DNA of 64,000 nucleotides from Symsagittifera roscoffensis. Taxonomy: Eukaryota > Xenacoelomorpha > Acoela > Convolutidae. The first letter of the stretch is position 1; each line of letters starts with the position of its first letter. The notes beneath the pieces are model-generated. The model was not told where the DNA came from. It did no database searches and saw only the letters and a program-made list of their open reading frames with translations. Of this stretch, positions 46,763-58,429 are shown one piece after another. A program made the position numbers and the translations under genes. The stretch lies in assembly GCF_963678635.1 (NCBI RefSeq), contig NC_087064.1:25772189-25836188 (forward strand), given 5' to 3'.

Positions 46763-48355
46763 CTAATATGAATTCAATATTTCACTAATAAATTCAAACA
46801 ACACTAACCATTATGATTCAATCTTTTCTTTTTTCTTCATAGGCACAATCATCGATCATCTACAAAACAAAAAGCTAAATAAAAAACAGAAATTTTTCAT
46901 CGATTCGTGAATTTCTATTAACCTATCTAATAATTGAAGCAAAAAAAATTCTCCCGTACAAAGCAATAAATTCATGTATAATTTTTTCAGTAAATAATTT
47001 TTTCATAAGCAGTAAATCTTCATACAATTTAAAATAAATTAATGAGTTCAACCCCTAAATCAAGCAGTAAACCTCATAGTTTTCAAGTAGTAAATGAATA
47101 CAAATTGTTCATAAATTGCAGACAGCAGTACTAACCTTTTTACAGACGCTTCTTTGTATACTCTCGCCCATAAATTCTATCCAAATTCGCATTGCTCGCC
47201 CACAAAGAATTGTTTAAAATAATGAATTTAAGTTTCAACTTTCACTGATAACAACTCTAGCAAGCTTTAACAAGTTTCAAATTTTCCATAACCCAATTGG
47301 AAAGGAATTATATAAAATTCCAAACCAACCAACGCAAGCTTACTAAACAACATAAACCATAACCTAACAGCATGACCAAGAAAAGAAAACCCACGGTACC
47401 CAAACTGGAGTAACACCAGCTTAAAACTAGATAAATTATTCTTTTGAAGACTACTTTTAAGTCTGAACACAAAAGAACAAAATACCAAAAAGTGGAAAGA
47501 CAAACCCAAAACAAACAATTTGATTTTTGAGAAAAAGATAAACAAACAAAACAAAAGAAAACACTAATGATAAAAAATAGCATAAAAGGTTGAACTAAAA
47601 CAGGACCCTCCAAAAAGAGAGCACGAAATTATACCCTCGTTTCTGGCCTAAACCACCAGAAGAGGACGTCCTGAGCATGCTCTATAGCCGGCCTCACCCA
47701 CCGTGCCACATCCACGCTTTTTGACACCCACGACACTATTTTTGACGGGATTTACTCAACTGTGAGTAGCTCTTAAATATAACCGAACTAAATAATAACG
47801 CTTTTGCGATAAAAACTAATACAAGATCATGACTAAAAAGCAAGATTAACAAAGGTTCATATAAGTAAATAATACAATGCAATATATAGATAAAATACAG
47901 CTTAAAGACGAGCAGCAAGGAACTTGACAACCCAATCACACTCCAACTACGGAATGGCAAAAACCCACCTGACATGCTGCCTACAATCACTACACTCAAT
48001 GGATTTGAATTACGACTTGGCATCGCAGCAAAGGAAACCCATTGCAAACAGAACAATGGCCATCTCGATGTTTAAGTATACGTACAGATCCAAGTCACCA
48101 GGCACTGCCTCCAAAGACGAACTACATGCCGTTCCCAGACGAGATTGAGAATAACAATGTTCCTATCTACCAGATCAACACTCATCACAACTGATCAGAA
48201 CCATGATACGATGTCCCCAAACGATCGTGATGACAACTCTTCTTCCAAACCAGAAAAAAGAATATGCTCGCAACCTCTAAAGAAAAACAGCACCATCCAT
48301 CCTTCATTACAATAAAGAACATTGGAAAACTAAAACTCTCTAAACCCCGGATGGG
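46763..48355. other. 3' untranslated region of the LTR element
   Basis: No credible gene. Hydrophobic minus-strand frames at 47,267-47,613 and 47,736-48,056 are antisense to A-rich sequence and look fortuitous. A short plus-strand coding-like patch around 47,930-48,150 could not be assigned. Confidence 0.45.
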
Positions 48356-48733
48356 TGGAACCAGATCTAAACTAGTATTTATCATTGGTTATTATTATGA
48401 TATTTTATCTCTATAAAATAATAAATATTAACCAATCATACTCCATCAAACTAACAACCTATTTATTTGTAAAGTGTTGAAACTTCTTGTAGTTTCAACA
48501 CCATTAAATTTGAATTAAACTTAGAATACAGTTGTTTTTATTCTGGAACTAACTCGCGTAAACCGGTGTACACTAGATCTATTGAGACTAGGAGATATAA
48601 GAATAAGAGTAAGATCGGTAAAAGACTAAGAAGTTACACGAATCTATCTGGCCGAAAATAAGATAGCGTGACGAGCAGACGGTGTACCTTATCTGAAATT
48701 ACTCTATGAGTACAGTAAAAGATACATAACTCA
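48356..48733 (+). repeat. LTR, 3' copy (378 bp)
   Basis: TGGAACCAGATC to CATAACTCA, nearly identical to the LTRs at 25,051 and 31,546. It differs from them at many single positions, so the insertion is old. Confidence 0.87.
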
Positions 48734-50962
48734 CCTCCCTTACACCAAAATACCCGAAACAAGACCCTCAACGCGGGAGTTCGCTATCGATGGAGAGTAC
48801 AATCGGACCGAGCCAATGATGTGTTCCACCAGCTAAGTTTACTGAAATAGCACCCGAGCGATACTAAAATTGTGCTAACGGTACCCAAAAATCGTTGTAG
48901 ATGTTGTCTCTGGTGTCCCCTGCTGCGTCTGAAACTTGTCTGTCAGCTTGCCACTCTACCTTCTGGTCACCGACAAACCTATCATTAACATGCATAAAAA
49001 ACTCAAACAACACTCAAGGGAGGGTACCCAACCAACAACCAAGACACTTGATAGTTCAATCAGAAATTTAATTAAATCAATATGAAACAACAACAAATAG
49101 AAAATTCGGATCACAACTCTTCCGGAAATAAATTATGAAGGGTCTTTTTATGTTTTCTACTGTTTTTGGTTTCTTCTTGTTTTGTTACTGTTTTTTCTAC
49201 TTCTTTTGTTTTCAAGCAAATTTGCTTTTGGTTTTTTCTTGGTTATACAATGTTTTTGTTTGGTTTTAGGTTTTCTCTCTCATTGTTTTTGGTTACAGGT
49301 CCTCGAGATGAGTGGGGTCTAGACCTCCAACTTAACGTTCTGACTTCCAGAATTTTTGGTCTTAACTAAGTTAGGAAGCTAAAACGTACCAGGTGGAAGG
49401 TTCGCACCTTCTGCCTACTACATTGCAGGACATTGAGGCCTCTAACTCCGGCAGACGCCCCCTAGCGGAGGGTTAGTCGCTGAAACGTTTGCTGATCCTG
49501 TTGGTCTATTGCGTTTAACAGGCCCACCCAGAACCGCCATAAAAAACCGAAGTATTATTCGCCCAGAAATTACACAGTGACGGAGAGTAGAAAAAGTACC
49601 TATTGACGACTGGTTGACCTCAGTTACCTCAATCCTACTCCTTTTTAACCGTCTTGACCTAGTCAGTTGATTTTCTTGTCTGTTTAAACTAACTTTATGT
49701 TACCATTTTTAGGTCATCAGCCAAACAAATTTTGATCAGCTTTCGTTTACATGCAAAAAAAAACCGACAGAGGTGGGTCTCGGATCCCCAGACAACGTGC
49801 TTACTTTTAAAAAACGACTAGAAAACCACAATTTAATGTGTTTTTAGTGAGAATGGTATACTAATTCACTTGCACTAGAGCATATAGCTCTCTGGAATGT
49901 AGTTTTCCCCTATTGGGATAATAGACGGGTAAGAAGAGCGAGGAGGCCACTCCCTTTTTGACCAAGAAATCCCAGAGTCGAGTTAGGGCCAGCACAAAAT
50001 TCTACTCGTTTTTAACCGTCTTGACCTAGCCAGTTATTTTTCTGTTGAGTTAAGGCCTTAGAAATAAGTTCTGAAATACTAACCAAAATTGGAGTGAATT
50101 AAAACGTTCAGGGCATTGCAACGTTTAAATTATACAGTTAACGTTATCTAAAACTCTCTGGACACCGGGCCTGTGATTCCGCTCTCTACCGGATATAACG
50201 TCGTTATCCCTCTGATTTCGGGGCTCGGGAGGGTTCGGATTCGTTTCAAATATCCCACTGGATCTTCCGTCTATGCGATCTTTATTAGATATGCACCTTA
50301 TCGTGTCTTATTGTCACGATGAGAGGCTTCGCTCTTCTTCTACTTTTTCGACTACTGTCCGACTGAATTTCGTCTTGCTATTCGGTTGTTGTGATTATCA
50401 GTCTATTTCCGATGGAAATGGCTATTTTCTGAGAAATTTTATAGTTCAAATCGAAATTTTGAAAATTTAAAATTCTAGAACATTCTGAGCCTCGTTTTCA
50501 TCACAATTTCAATGCTAACGCTTTTAATGTTCTTTTTGACGTGCATCAGCAGGCTCGACTGTGCCAATTTGGGGTAATGGCACACGCATTGATTTTATTC
50601 CGATTTTGGTTAAGTAGTTCAGAGCTTGAGCAGTTAGAGGCGAGGAAAAAGTCAATCCATCTCTAAAGGATCTATAATATAACTTTCACTAAATGTATCT
50701 CTTTGTCATTTTCTAGCCGTGTTTGAATACTAATCACGTTGTCTGGGGATCCGAGACCCAAAAATGAGGTAATTTTTGCATGCAAACGAAAGCTGATCAA
50801 AAGTTGTTTGGCTGATGGCCTTAAAATGGTAACAGAAAGTTAGCCCTTAAACAGACAGGAAAATCAACTGGCTAGGTCAAGGCGGTTTAAAACGAGTAGG
50901 GTTGAAGTAATTGAGGTCAGCCGATCATCAGTGGGGTCTTTTCCAACGCTCCGTCAGTGTTT
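48734..50962. repeat. Inverted copy of the 9-14 kb repeat family
   Basis: From about 48,740 the sequence is the reverse complement of the 14,590-13,900 region (shared landmarks: CCATCGAT near 48,790, the AGCTAAGTTTACTGAAATAG stretch, CCAGGTGGAAGG near 49,390). From about 50,640 the same family appears again in direct orientation. No gene is seen. Confidence 0.75.
49572..49850. repeat. Foldback arm 1 (arm 2 at 50,700-50,962)
   Basis: CAGTGACGGAG, GACCTAGTCAGTTGATTTTC, CATCAGCCAAACAA and GTCTCGGATCCCCAGACAACGTG in arm 1 are matched in reverse complement, in mirrored order, in arm 2. The enclosed stretch of about 850 bases has no gene. Confidence 0.75.
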
Positions 50963-52059
50963 AATAATTTTAATATGGCAAATGTTACAAACAGAGGCGC
51001 TACGAATAAGTTGTTTTATCCTAACGTTATGGCCTTCGGATAGTCAAAAGTTTTTTAAACCGTCATACGGATTTTTCGACTTACACCTCATATTTGATAT
51101 TGTGAGTTCATTGAGGAAGCGGGAAGTCTCCCCGCTTCCGCATTAGTGGAACTGTTGAAAGTTTGTACACAAGAAGTTATCACCCTCTGAAAATCAGTTT
51201 TTGATTATATGACCGTTTTTTTTTTTAAACTTTACGAATTTTCTCGAAAACTACGCTGCCATACCTGAATTTTTGTGTTCACCTCTGAGAACGGGCTTTA
51301 GTACAAATACAACACCCGAAGTACAGCTCGCGTGCATAACGTTTCTTCAAATTTGTTTCACACAAAAAGCTATGATTTTTGGTATCGTCAAGTTTTCCTT
51401 TTTTGTTCAACGTGTTTTGGATATTTCTCGCTAACTATGGTGTCAAGTCTATGGAGACTATTGTGATATTAAAGGTTCAATCAATTGAACAGGTTAATTA
51501 TACCTACCTTTTTATTTAGTTGTGCCCAGTTTGTTTAAGATCAAAGTTTTGGTTTTCAAACAAGTCAGTGTTCAAACTTCGACTTTTTTGGATCTTATTG
51601 AATTAATGCAAAAACTACGGACCAATTCTCAGGTTGTGTTCAATCCAAAAACCCGGCTGTAGAATTTTTCTCTGCTTAAGCAGCCATAACTTGCTTTTTG
51701 CAGAAAAACTTCGGATTTTGGAAAGTCTTTTGAAAGTTTTTAGAACTTTCGATCGTATCTCAGAACCTTTTTGTTTTTCAAAATTTACTCAATGAAACTG
51801 ACAAAGTTCTCTTCGAAGAAGGGGTTGCGATCATTGTTGCTGCAGAAATCTTATGCCCTTGGGAAAACTGATTATCTCAAAGTTTCTTAATTTTTCACTA
51901 ATTTTAGTAGAGAAAGAACTTTTGTTTCAGGCAAAGTCCAATTTTTAAAAACACAATTTTCGTGCCGCTCGGTATAGCAAACTCATTCAATATTCAACAC
52001 ACACCTCAAGCATTTGCTGGGCCTGTAGTTGTTTTTCTATCAAGACTTCAAAAAATTTG
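50963..52059. other. Intergenic, nothing recognised
   Basis: AT-rich, no convincing coding and no repeat that I could match elsewhere in the window. Confidence 0.5.
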
Positions 52060-52470
52060 GTTCACCTTGTTTTAAAAAAATAAATAAGTCTTAATTGAAA
52101 TCAGTAAAATACAACTGTTTGAAAAAAACATTTACAAATTGTAGTTTCTCAAGAACCTGTCAGGGAAATACCGCATATATTTTTTTTTCATCGGATAGTT
52201 GCCGACTGGGTCTCGCGCTCTCAATTTTGCTTCGCTATACACTGATCGAGATGGAATTATAATTGAAAGAATATGGTTATCATCTCTCAAAATATTTCGG
52301 TAAAGTTTTCGTCCTCTTTCCTCACTAAGTCGTTGATTGAGACTAACCGTTGAATAACGCCTGCAGCAACAGCCCACCTCTGGACTCGGTCTATCTTGTC
52401 GAGCAAATATTGAGGTGCGCCACCCCATACTTGAATACCATACAATAATCATAATAATAATAACAGAGGA
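52060..52470 (-). pseudogene. LINE C, 3' part (after the RT domain)
   Basis: On the minus strand a frame begins YGIQVWGGAPQYLLDKIDRV. This is the typical segment after the LINE RT domain (alignment to Y-G-x-x-V-W followed by an x-x-I-x-x-V-Q-R helix). An alternative frame further on carries AKLRARDPVGNYP. It is broken by shifts. The joint with LINE A at about 52,450-52,470 is a (TTA)n-like tract. Confidence 0.6.
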
Positions 52471-52519
52471 TTTAGCAAAATAATCCAAGGGTTCGCATAA
52501 AAACCAGTCCTTGCATTGT

Positions 52520-53075
52520 TGAAAGTTTAGTTTTCAGTTATAAGTGTAAGTTTCTTTACGTCTCTGCAGTTGTTGCATTCGCATAAAATGAGTCAAGTGC
52601 ATGTATCCGATTCGTTGTAGCGAGTTGTGAAAAAGTTTGTGTACAATCCTAGAAGTCTGTTTTTGCATTCTGGGTCAAACAGTATGTCAAATTTGAGATA
52701 ATCGTTGTACAGATTAGCATGACGACATGCCCGAAACCAGAAATCCGACTCGCAGTTCTTCAGACGCATTTGTTTGCAGACGAAATTTTGTGTCGTTTGA
52801 GCTCTTCAGTTTCCAACATCAGTGATGCTTACATGGCTTCTCCAGTTGATTTCCGATTTTCCAGCTAGTGTTTTTGCAAACAGCAGTCCAACATGAAGCT
52901 CTTGGTATAGAGTCAAAGGAAGGATGTTAAGTTTTACGAGTTTGTCTTTATAGGAGATATGGCTATGGCTTGTCATGAAAGTCCACGAGATCACTTTCTG
53001 CTGCACACTTTCTATGGTTCCTAAATCACCTTTTGATGATTTCCAGATAGCTGAACCGTAGCACAGAATTGGCAC
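52520..53075 (-). pseudogene. LINE A ORF2, C-terminal region
   Basis: The frame 52,806-53,075 reads LCYGSAIWKSSKGDLGTIES and VQQKVISWTF, the usual post-RT helix region. Further pieces (ILFDPECKNRLLGLYTNFF in another frame) extend to about 52,540. Confidence 0.65.
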
Positions 53076-53087
53076 AACGTAACAGAT

Positions 53088-54333
53088 TTATGTGTTTTTT
53101 CTGGTCGCGAAATTTGCCTTTGAGAGATTCCTTTTGAGTACGAAGAGAGCGTTTAAAGCTTTTTCAGCCCTCTTTTTTGCGTGTTGCGTCCAAGAGAGGG
53201 TGTCGGTTATCAGGATGCCCAGATCTTTCATTACTTCAGTGGTTTCGAAGCTGTAATTGGGAAGTGCAATCGTAGCTGATCCTTTGATACACAAGACTTT
53301 GCTTTTCGTCAGGTTCATTGACATGCAGTTTTCCTCGCACCACCTCCAAAGTCTCCTAACATCTATGTTGAGAGTTAAAGGGTTGTCTCCAACAATTTTG
53401 TAGTTGTCGGCATAATCAAATGTTGCGGACATGATACAGGACGGTAGATAAATTATGAAGACTAGGAAGAAAAGCGGTCCGAGTATAGAGCCCCGGGGAA
53501 CGCCGCTGAAGACATCCAGCTCTCCGGAAATTGTGTCATTCAGCCTCACTGTTTGCTTCCGGTTCGAGAGATAGCTGTGTATCAGAGATAAACAATTTCC
53601 TCCAATTCCAGAAGTCCATAATTTCTCCATGAGGTTTCCGTGCGAGACTTTATCAAATGCTTTTTGAAAGTCCAAGTAGAAGGTGTTCAGTAGTTGCAGT
53701 TTGGCAAATCTAGGCAGCTAAATATCTCGTGTAGATACTCTATTAGGTTTGTTATCGTCGACCGTTCAGGTCTAACACCGTGTTGGTCTGATGTTAGGGT
53801 TGGTAGACAGTTGGGGCCAGTTTCTCAAAGATTACTTTCTCAAGCAGTTTTGACACTGCTGAGAGCAGGCTGATTGGCCTGTAATTTGATACGTCTTGTT
53901 TATCCCCGTCTTTGAAAATTGGTGCGATTTTGCTGATCTTTGAATTTGTTGAAAATATCGCTTTATTTGCAATCAAGTTGAACAGTAAGTGAAGAGATTT
54001 AGGTAGTGACTTTGAGAGATTTTTCAGAAGAGTCTTACCAATCTTGTCTGGTCCATTGGCCTTATTTACGAGCAGCTCGTTTAGAGCATCTTCTATTTCA
54101 TCGATAGTGAAACTGATACTGTTCAGAAGAACGTGATCTTGTCGTTCTGCTTTCCCAACGTTGGCGTTTTGTGTGAAAACTGGTTGAAAAAATATGTTAA
54201 ACAATTCAAATTTTTGAGCATCTGTATTGGCTATTTTTTGATCTGGGAAGATCTCTGAAGGGATCGTGCTAGACTTGGTGATCGATTTCAGATATCGTTG
54301 AATTTTGCTGAATTTCCTATTCTCAAAAAGCAT
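53088..54333 (-). pseudogene. LINE A ORF2, reverse transcriptase
   Basis: Two frames, 53,794-54,333 and 53,088-53,675, are separated by a broken stretch. Motifs in order are ANGPDKIGKTLLKN, ISKIAPIFKDGD, NYRPISLLSAVSKLLEKV, LDFQKAFDKVSH (catalytic Asp kept), GVPRGSILGPLFF, and YADN in place of Y/F-A-D-D. In LINEs this enzyme primes on nicked target DNA. The altered second motif and frame breaks indicate inactivity. Confidence 0.82.
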
Positions 54334-55410
54334 TTTTTCGTGGAGATGCTGGTCATTTTGAAGGGACAGTGTTAGTTCAGTTTGCAGATTTTCAGTTTTG
54401 CCTTCGTTCGATGGGTAAGGTTTTCGCTAATTTTTAAGTTGGAGTGTATTTAGTTTCTTGATAAGGTTGGGCGAATCGCTTCCCACTTAAGGAGATGGTT
54501 CAGACCTGTGTTTTGTAGTGATTGGTAGCAGGTCCTGTATTATTTCGTGTAACCACTCGTACCAATGATCGAGCATCAGTTCAACGTTGCTCAAGCAAAA
54601 TGGTTGGAAGTGGTGTTGACGAATGAATTCATTCACTTCTTCCCAGTGTGTTTTCTTGTAAGTGAAAATGCCAAAAACTAGTTTTTGTTTGATGGCTGGT
54701 GTCTTTTTATGAACATGTCGGTAGTCAAATGAGACTTTGGCATGGAGTGGCAAATGGTCGGAACTGAATAGACTACTCAGACGGTTGTCAAGTTTTACGC
54801 TGATGGCAAAATGCGGTTTGTTACTAAGGAGAACGTCTAGTGATTTTCCATCAGGGGTTTTTATTAGTTGTTGGAAATTTGAGTCACAGAGTTTGTCAGG
54901 GATTGACTGCTCATCTAGAGAAGTTGAAGTCATTGACGGCCAGTGTGTACAGTTAAAATTTATATCTCCAACTATGTACGAACAAATTGCACTTTGTTCA
55001 AATTGCTTACGCCCCAGGAATTTTAGGAGTTCGACTATTACACCATGTGTAGGTACTGCTTGAAGGAGCGCTTTAGATGGAGCATATTACAATCGGCTTG
55101 GTCAGGGATATGCGGATGATAACACTGTCTTGAAACGCGGAATTGGTTTGGCTACTTGGAATGTTACGGTTTACTGCTATAAGTACGCCACCATGTTTTG
55201 TCAAGCCTTTGTCACTCAGTCTGTCATTTCGGTGGATAACGTAGTTTGTTAGAAAACGAGCAGCGTCGCCGATGCTTTCTGTCAACCAAGTTTTAGTTAG
55301 GCAGATGACTTGATGAGCGTTTTTTACTTGGACAGCATTAGAGAAGGTTGTTCGTCGTTGATACTCAAGAATTCTTCTGACATTGTAAACAAGGATATTT
55401 ATCGTCGCTG
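54334..55410 (-). pseudogene. LINE A ORF2, endonuclease
   Basis: The segment starts near 55,400 (NILVYNVRR) and continues with ICLTKTWLTESIGD, then KHGGVLIAVNRNI in 55,073-55,285. It goes on with LDVLLSNKPHFAISVKLD and FSSDHLPLHAKVSFDY in 54,487-54,933. The S-D-H-x-P is the endonuclease's conserved SDH motif. Several frames are needed to read it. The function in the family is nicking of target DNA. Confidence 0.75.
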
Positions 55411-55449
55411 CCAGTCAATTGGGTGCTTCGGGATCTGGGAGTTTCTCTT

Positions 55450-56179
55450 TTATCGACTTTCCACCTTTCCGAATATACAGAGTTGCATCGTGGACTCTTA
55501 TGTCCTTTCTGTCTACAGATTTGTCGCTGATAAGTTGCCTTCTTCTGACTGACGAGGGCAAGGTTTTCTTGATCAGCTTCTTCCTTCGTCAGTTATCGAC
55601 TGAGGAAAATTGGTTGAGGGGAGTTTTTCAGTTTCCTCGAAGATAGCAATATCATTCGTCGTTGGCATGCATTGGGCACTTTTAATAGGATTGTTCTTGT
55701 CTTGTTCTCGTCATATCGACCAGGGCGTATGACATCGCCAATTGAGGCATCGACATTCATATGACTGGCAATGAAGCTAAGTTGGGTTGGATAATCTGAA
55801 TCAGGTTGTTTTGTGGTTAGCAGCGTTTTGATTTCGATCATTGTTTTTTTGAGGTCAGTCATTCGTTTTCAAGGGTTTACATTTGAGTTTCTTGAAGTTC
55901 TTTTGAGATTGTAGTTTCATGGCCAGCTTGTGTCAAATTATCTTGACGGTTTTCTTTGACACATTTGATGCATATCATTAGTGCATTTTTTCCTCAGGCT
56001 GGTACTCCATTGACAGCGGCTTCGCTTAGACCAGTGCAGTCTTCATTCAGGTGCATTCGACAACCACAGCAAAAAGAGTCGAAAGAGCTTTCATTTTTCA
56101 AGATTTTCTCGCAGCATGTACTACAAGAATCAGAGACTGACTTGACCCAATTTCGGGTGTTATGTTTAGACATTTTCAA
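55450..56179 (-). pseudogene. LINE A ORF1: PHD-like finger plus RRM-like domain
   Basis: The frame 55,994-56,179 has a cysteine pattern (CSTCCEKI, then FCCGCRMHLNEDCTG) typical of a PHD finger. The frame 55,593-55,862 reads DASIGDVIRPGRYDENKTRT and ILLKVPNACQRRMIL, which is the conserved strand-turn-strand of LINE ORF1 RNA-binding domains. Between them the frame is broken. Confidence 0.6.
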
Positions 56180-56220
56180 AGGGGCTCAGAGCCAGAGAAA
56201 CTAACAAGCTCATTTTAGAG

Positions 56221-56420
56221 AAGATTGAGTTCAGTTTTGGTGTATCAGAGGCTTTTCAGTTTAATAAGCAGATACAGTTGTGATGATGCTTTTTTTGGTT
56301 GACTTTGTTTTGTGAGGTTCAATAGAGAGTTTATCGGTGAACGTGATGCCTAGAACTTTTTTCAACATTAAAAATTTTTTCGACTTGTATTTTTTTGACT
56401 TGTAGCCTAATTGTTGTGGT
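56221..56420 (-). pseudogene. LINE C, upstream fragment (end of RT domain)
   Basis: On the minus strand the stretch KKVLGITFTDKLSIEPHKTK is the L-G-x-x-x-D-x-x-L/K-x-x-x-x-H segment found just after the RT catalytic motifs. Its continuation (YGIQVWGG) is found 3.8 kb away at 52,470, beyond LINE A. I therefore read the two as one element interrupted by LINE A. A few dozen codons between the two pieces are missing. Confidence 0.5.
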
Positions 56421-56559
56421 AAACTTATTAAATAGATTTCCTTTCCCCGTATACAAACTGTGTATTTTCAGATATATGCCCTAGAGCTAAATCTAAAATC
56501 GCATTATTGAACGGAAAATAGCAAAGTCCTGCTGCTCTAGGTGTTGCAGGTGAAGACTT

Positions 56560-57240
56560 ATGGTACACATTGTTGGCGCAAGCTCTTTTCGTGCGGCCAT
56601 CGACTCATCCCCTAGAAATTTCCAACCAAAAATTTTCCCCATCCAGACATCAGTAGGAGGATTGAGCATCAACCCTTCTACAAAAAAGAACCACCAGTCG
56701 ATCCAGAAGAACGAAGACAAATTTATTCTTTGGCACGACTTGATCAACAATACTGTGGCCCCCACCACAGCAACAGTTGGAAAGCTTGTTCAGTAGAACT
56801 ACTGCTTTCGACTCTCCACGGACTGCGTCACCGTATCGCAGCAATATCATACACCGAACGAACCAACACCACAGACATACTCAAAAGATTGAGAACATTG
56901 GACATCCTCATTTTCCCAGTCAAAAAGTTGTTATTCACAAGAAAGAGAAAGAACAACAGAATCTTGCGAGATTCAAGGCTAATTCACCCGTCTTTGATCC
57001 TTGAAGAGAGACTAATCAGAACCGTCAACAGAAGTAGAAATAACTTGAAAAAATTAGTCCTGAAGAAACGGCCAAAGTTTGCTATGAAGAAGTCAAAGAA
57101 ACAGTCAACGTCGAAGCGAAGGCAGAAAAAGAACAGCAAAAAATTGAAAAAAGAAGAAGGTTTTTCTGAAATTACAAGGGTAGCTTCTTGGGATTCAGTT
57201 TTCTTAGGGCGGCCCAGTAATAATCAGATTAGGGCCTAAA
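56560..57240 (+). pseudogene. LINE B ORF1, SGNH-esterase-like domain and basic region
   Basis: ATG 56,560 opens MVHIVGASSFRAAIDS, where G-A-S-S resembles block I of SGNH esterases. Later FILWHDLINNTVAP resembles the W-H-D-x-x-N-N block known from esterase domains of CR1-type ORF1 proteins. A frameshift near 56,735 moves to the frame 56,730-57,239, which ends in a very basic region (KKSKKQSTSKRRQKKNSKK) that may bind RNA. Confidence 0.6.
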
Positions 57241-57380
57241 GTTTTTGAAGTAGAAATTACGGGGTAGTTTCTTGAGACTTAAGTGTCTTAGAGCGGCCTG
57301 ATAAAATCAAACTTAAGAAGCCTCCAAAACCAAAAGTTAGACGTAAAAATACTGAATCTGTGAGTGAAATGGACGCTTGA

Positions 57381-57581
57381 CAATGTAAAATGTGCAATAA
57401 GACTTATGGTAACATCGATGATAAACTAATGGAGTGTGATAAATGTCATGAACTTTTTTGTAGAACATGCATAAATATGCCTGACCAAGTCTACGATTAC
57501 ATGTGTCAACCAGAAGTCATCTGGTGTTGCAGTTCCTGCACACCGAATATGAAACTTCTACTTGAAGCTGACAAGAATTGA
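57381..57581 (+). pseudogene. LINE B ORF1, PHD finger
   Basis: C-x2-C, then ECDKCHELFCRTC and CCSSC give the C4HC3-like spacing of a PHD finger (57,381-57,540). PHD fingers bind histone tails in cellular proteins. In LINE ORF1 the role is not known. A stop at 57,579-57,581 ends the frame. Confidence 0.62.
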
Positions 57582-57707
57582 GATCCGGATACACTAAGGA
57601 GCGATCTGGAAAAAACAAGAGTGAACCTAAACCACATGATGAACTACTTCTACAAGTTTGTAGCAGGACCAAGAGACGTGAATCAAACTGAATAGAAACC
57701 ATGGGAC

Positions 57708-58034
57708 GTGGCTCAACAACCAAAAGTCAAGCCATTAAAAGAAATTATAATGGAAGCATCTGACGAGCAAAATAGAGAAGAAGAAGACGACAAAAAAAGA
57801 AACAAGAACTTGATAATTTACAAAGCACCTGAGAGTACCCACCAAGATGGACATAACAGAAAGGTAGAAGACAAACAACTGATAAAAAAATTTCTAGCAT
57901 CGGTCAAAATGGGAAACAAAACAGCCACAAATTTTTTCCGACTTGGGAAGAAAAACGGTGAAGCCACGACAAACAGACCACTGCTAGTATCCTTTGATAA
58001 CGAAAAAGATGTAAGCGAGATAAGGAAAAATTGA
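57708..58034 (+). pseudogene. LINE B ORF1, RRM-like C-terminal domain
   Basis: After an acidic linker (EQNREEEDDKKRNK) the stretch KNLIIYKAPES, then FFRLGKKNGEATTNRPLLV, follows the beta-alpha-beta-beta order of LINE ORF1 RNA-binding domains. The frame continues to 58,034 and coding traces go on to 58,170. Confidence 0.6.
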
Positions 58035-58429
58035 ATAAATTAAAAGATGCCGAATATAAAATCAAAAACCTGCGGATTGGCCAAACAAGAGTCTCAAAAA
58101 ACGAGAAGAATTCAGAAGATTGATAGCAAAAGCAAAAAATTTGAACGAAAAGGAACAATGAGACTGCTTGCACCTTGTGAGGGGGGTTGCAAATAATGAT
58201 AAAGAGCAAAAAACCTCAAACCCGTCTTTATTTTTCTGGTAAACAAACATAGACAGAATAACTCAAGACAAACTGCACGAAATCACGTGGAGAATGAATC
58301 AAGAAAAATGCAATGTCTTCGCTCCAGTGGAAGGCAAACCGAAAAATATTCTCGCGCAGAATGGAATCCAGTATGACATAAAATCCAAAATTACAACATA
58401 GAATCAATAAATCTGAACCCATCTGACCA

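Larger units (their letters stand above)
31546..48733 (+). mobile_element. Gypsy-type LTR retrotransposon, about 17.2 kb, inactive
   Basis: Bounded by two LTRs of about 378 bp. In order it contains leader, gag, protease, reverse transcriptase, RNase H, integrase, an additional coding region of about 5 kb, and 1.6 kb of apparently non-coding sequence. RT before integrase places it with the Ty3/gypsy order. At about 17 kb it is much longer than typical (5-8 kb). I see no target-site duplication: the bases before the 5' LTR (CGCTC in A, CGTTC in B) do not match those after the 3' LTR (CTCCC). No clear polypurine tract precedes the 3' LTR. It may have been rearranged, or its ends may derive from different insertions. 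Confidence 0.75.
52450..56220 (-). mobile_element. LINE A: minus-strand non-LTR retrotransposon, degenerate
   Basis: Contains, 5' to 3' on the minus strand, ORF1 (PHD-like finger, then RRM-like), ORF2 with apurinic-type endonuclease and reverse transcriptase, a C-terminal region, and a TTATTATTATTATG tail at the 3' end. Order and content are those of CR1/Jockey-like LINEs. Many frameshifts make it inactive. It seems to interrupt LINE C, pieces of which flank it on the same strand. Confidence 0.78.

Noticed and set aside
47267-47613. Hydrophobic minus-strand frames
   Set aside because: Antisense of A-rich sequence gives Phe/Leu-rich frames by chance.
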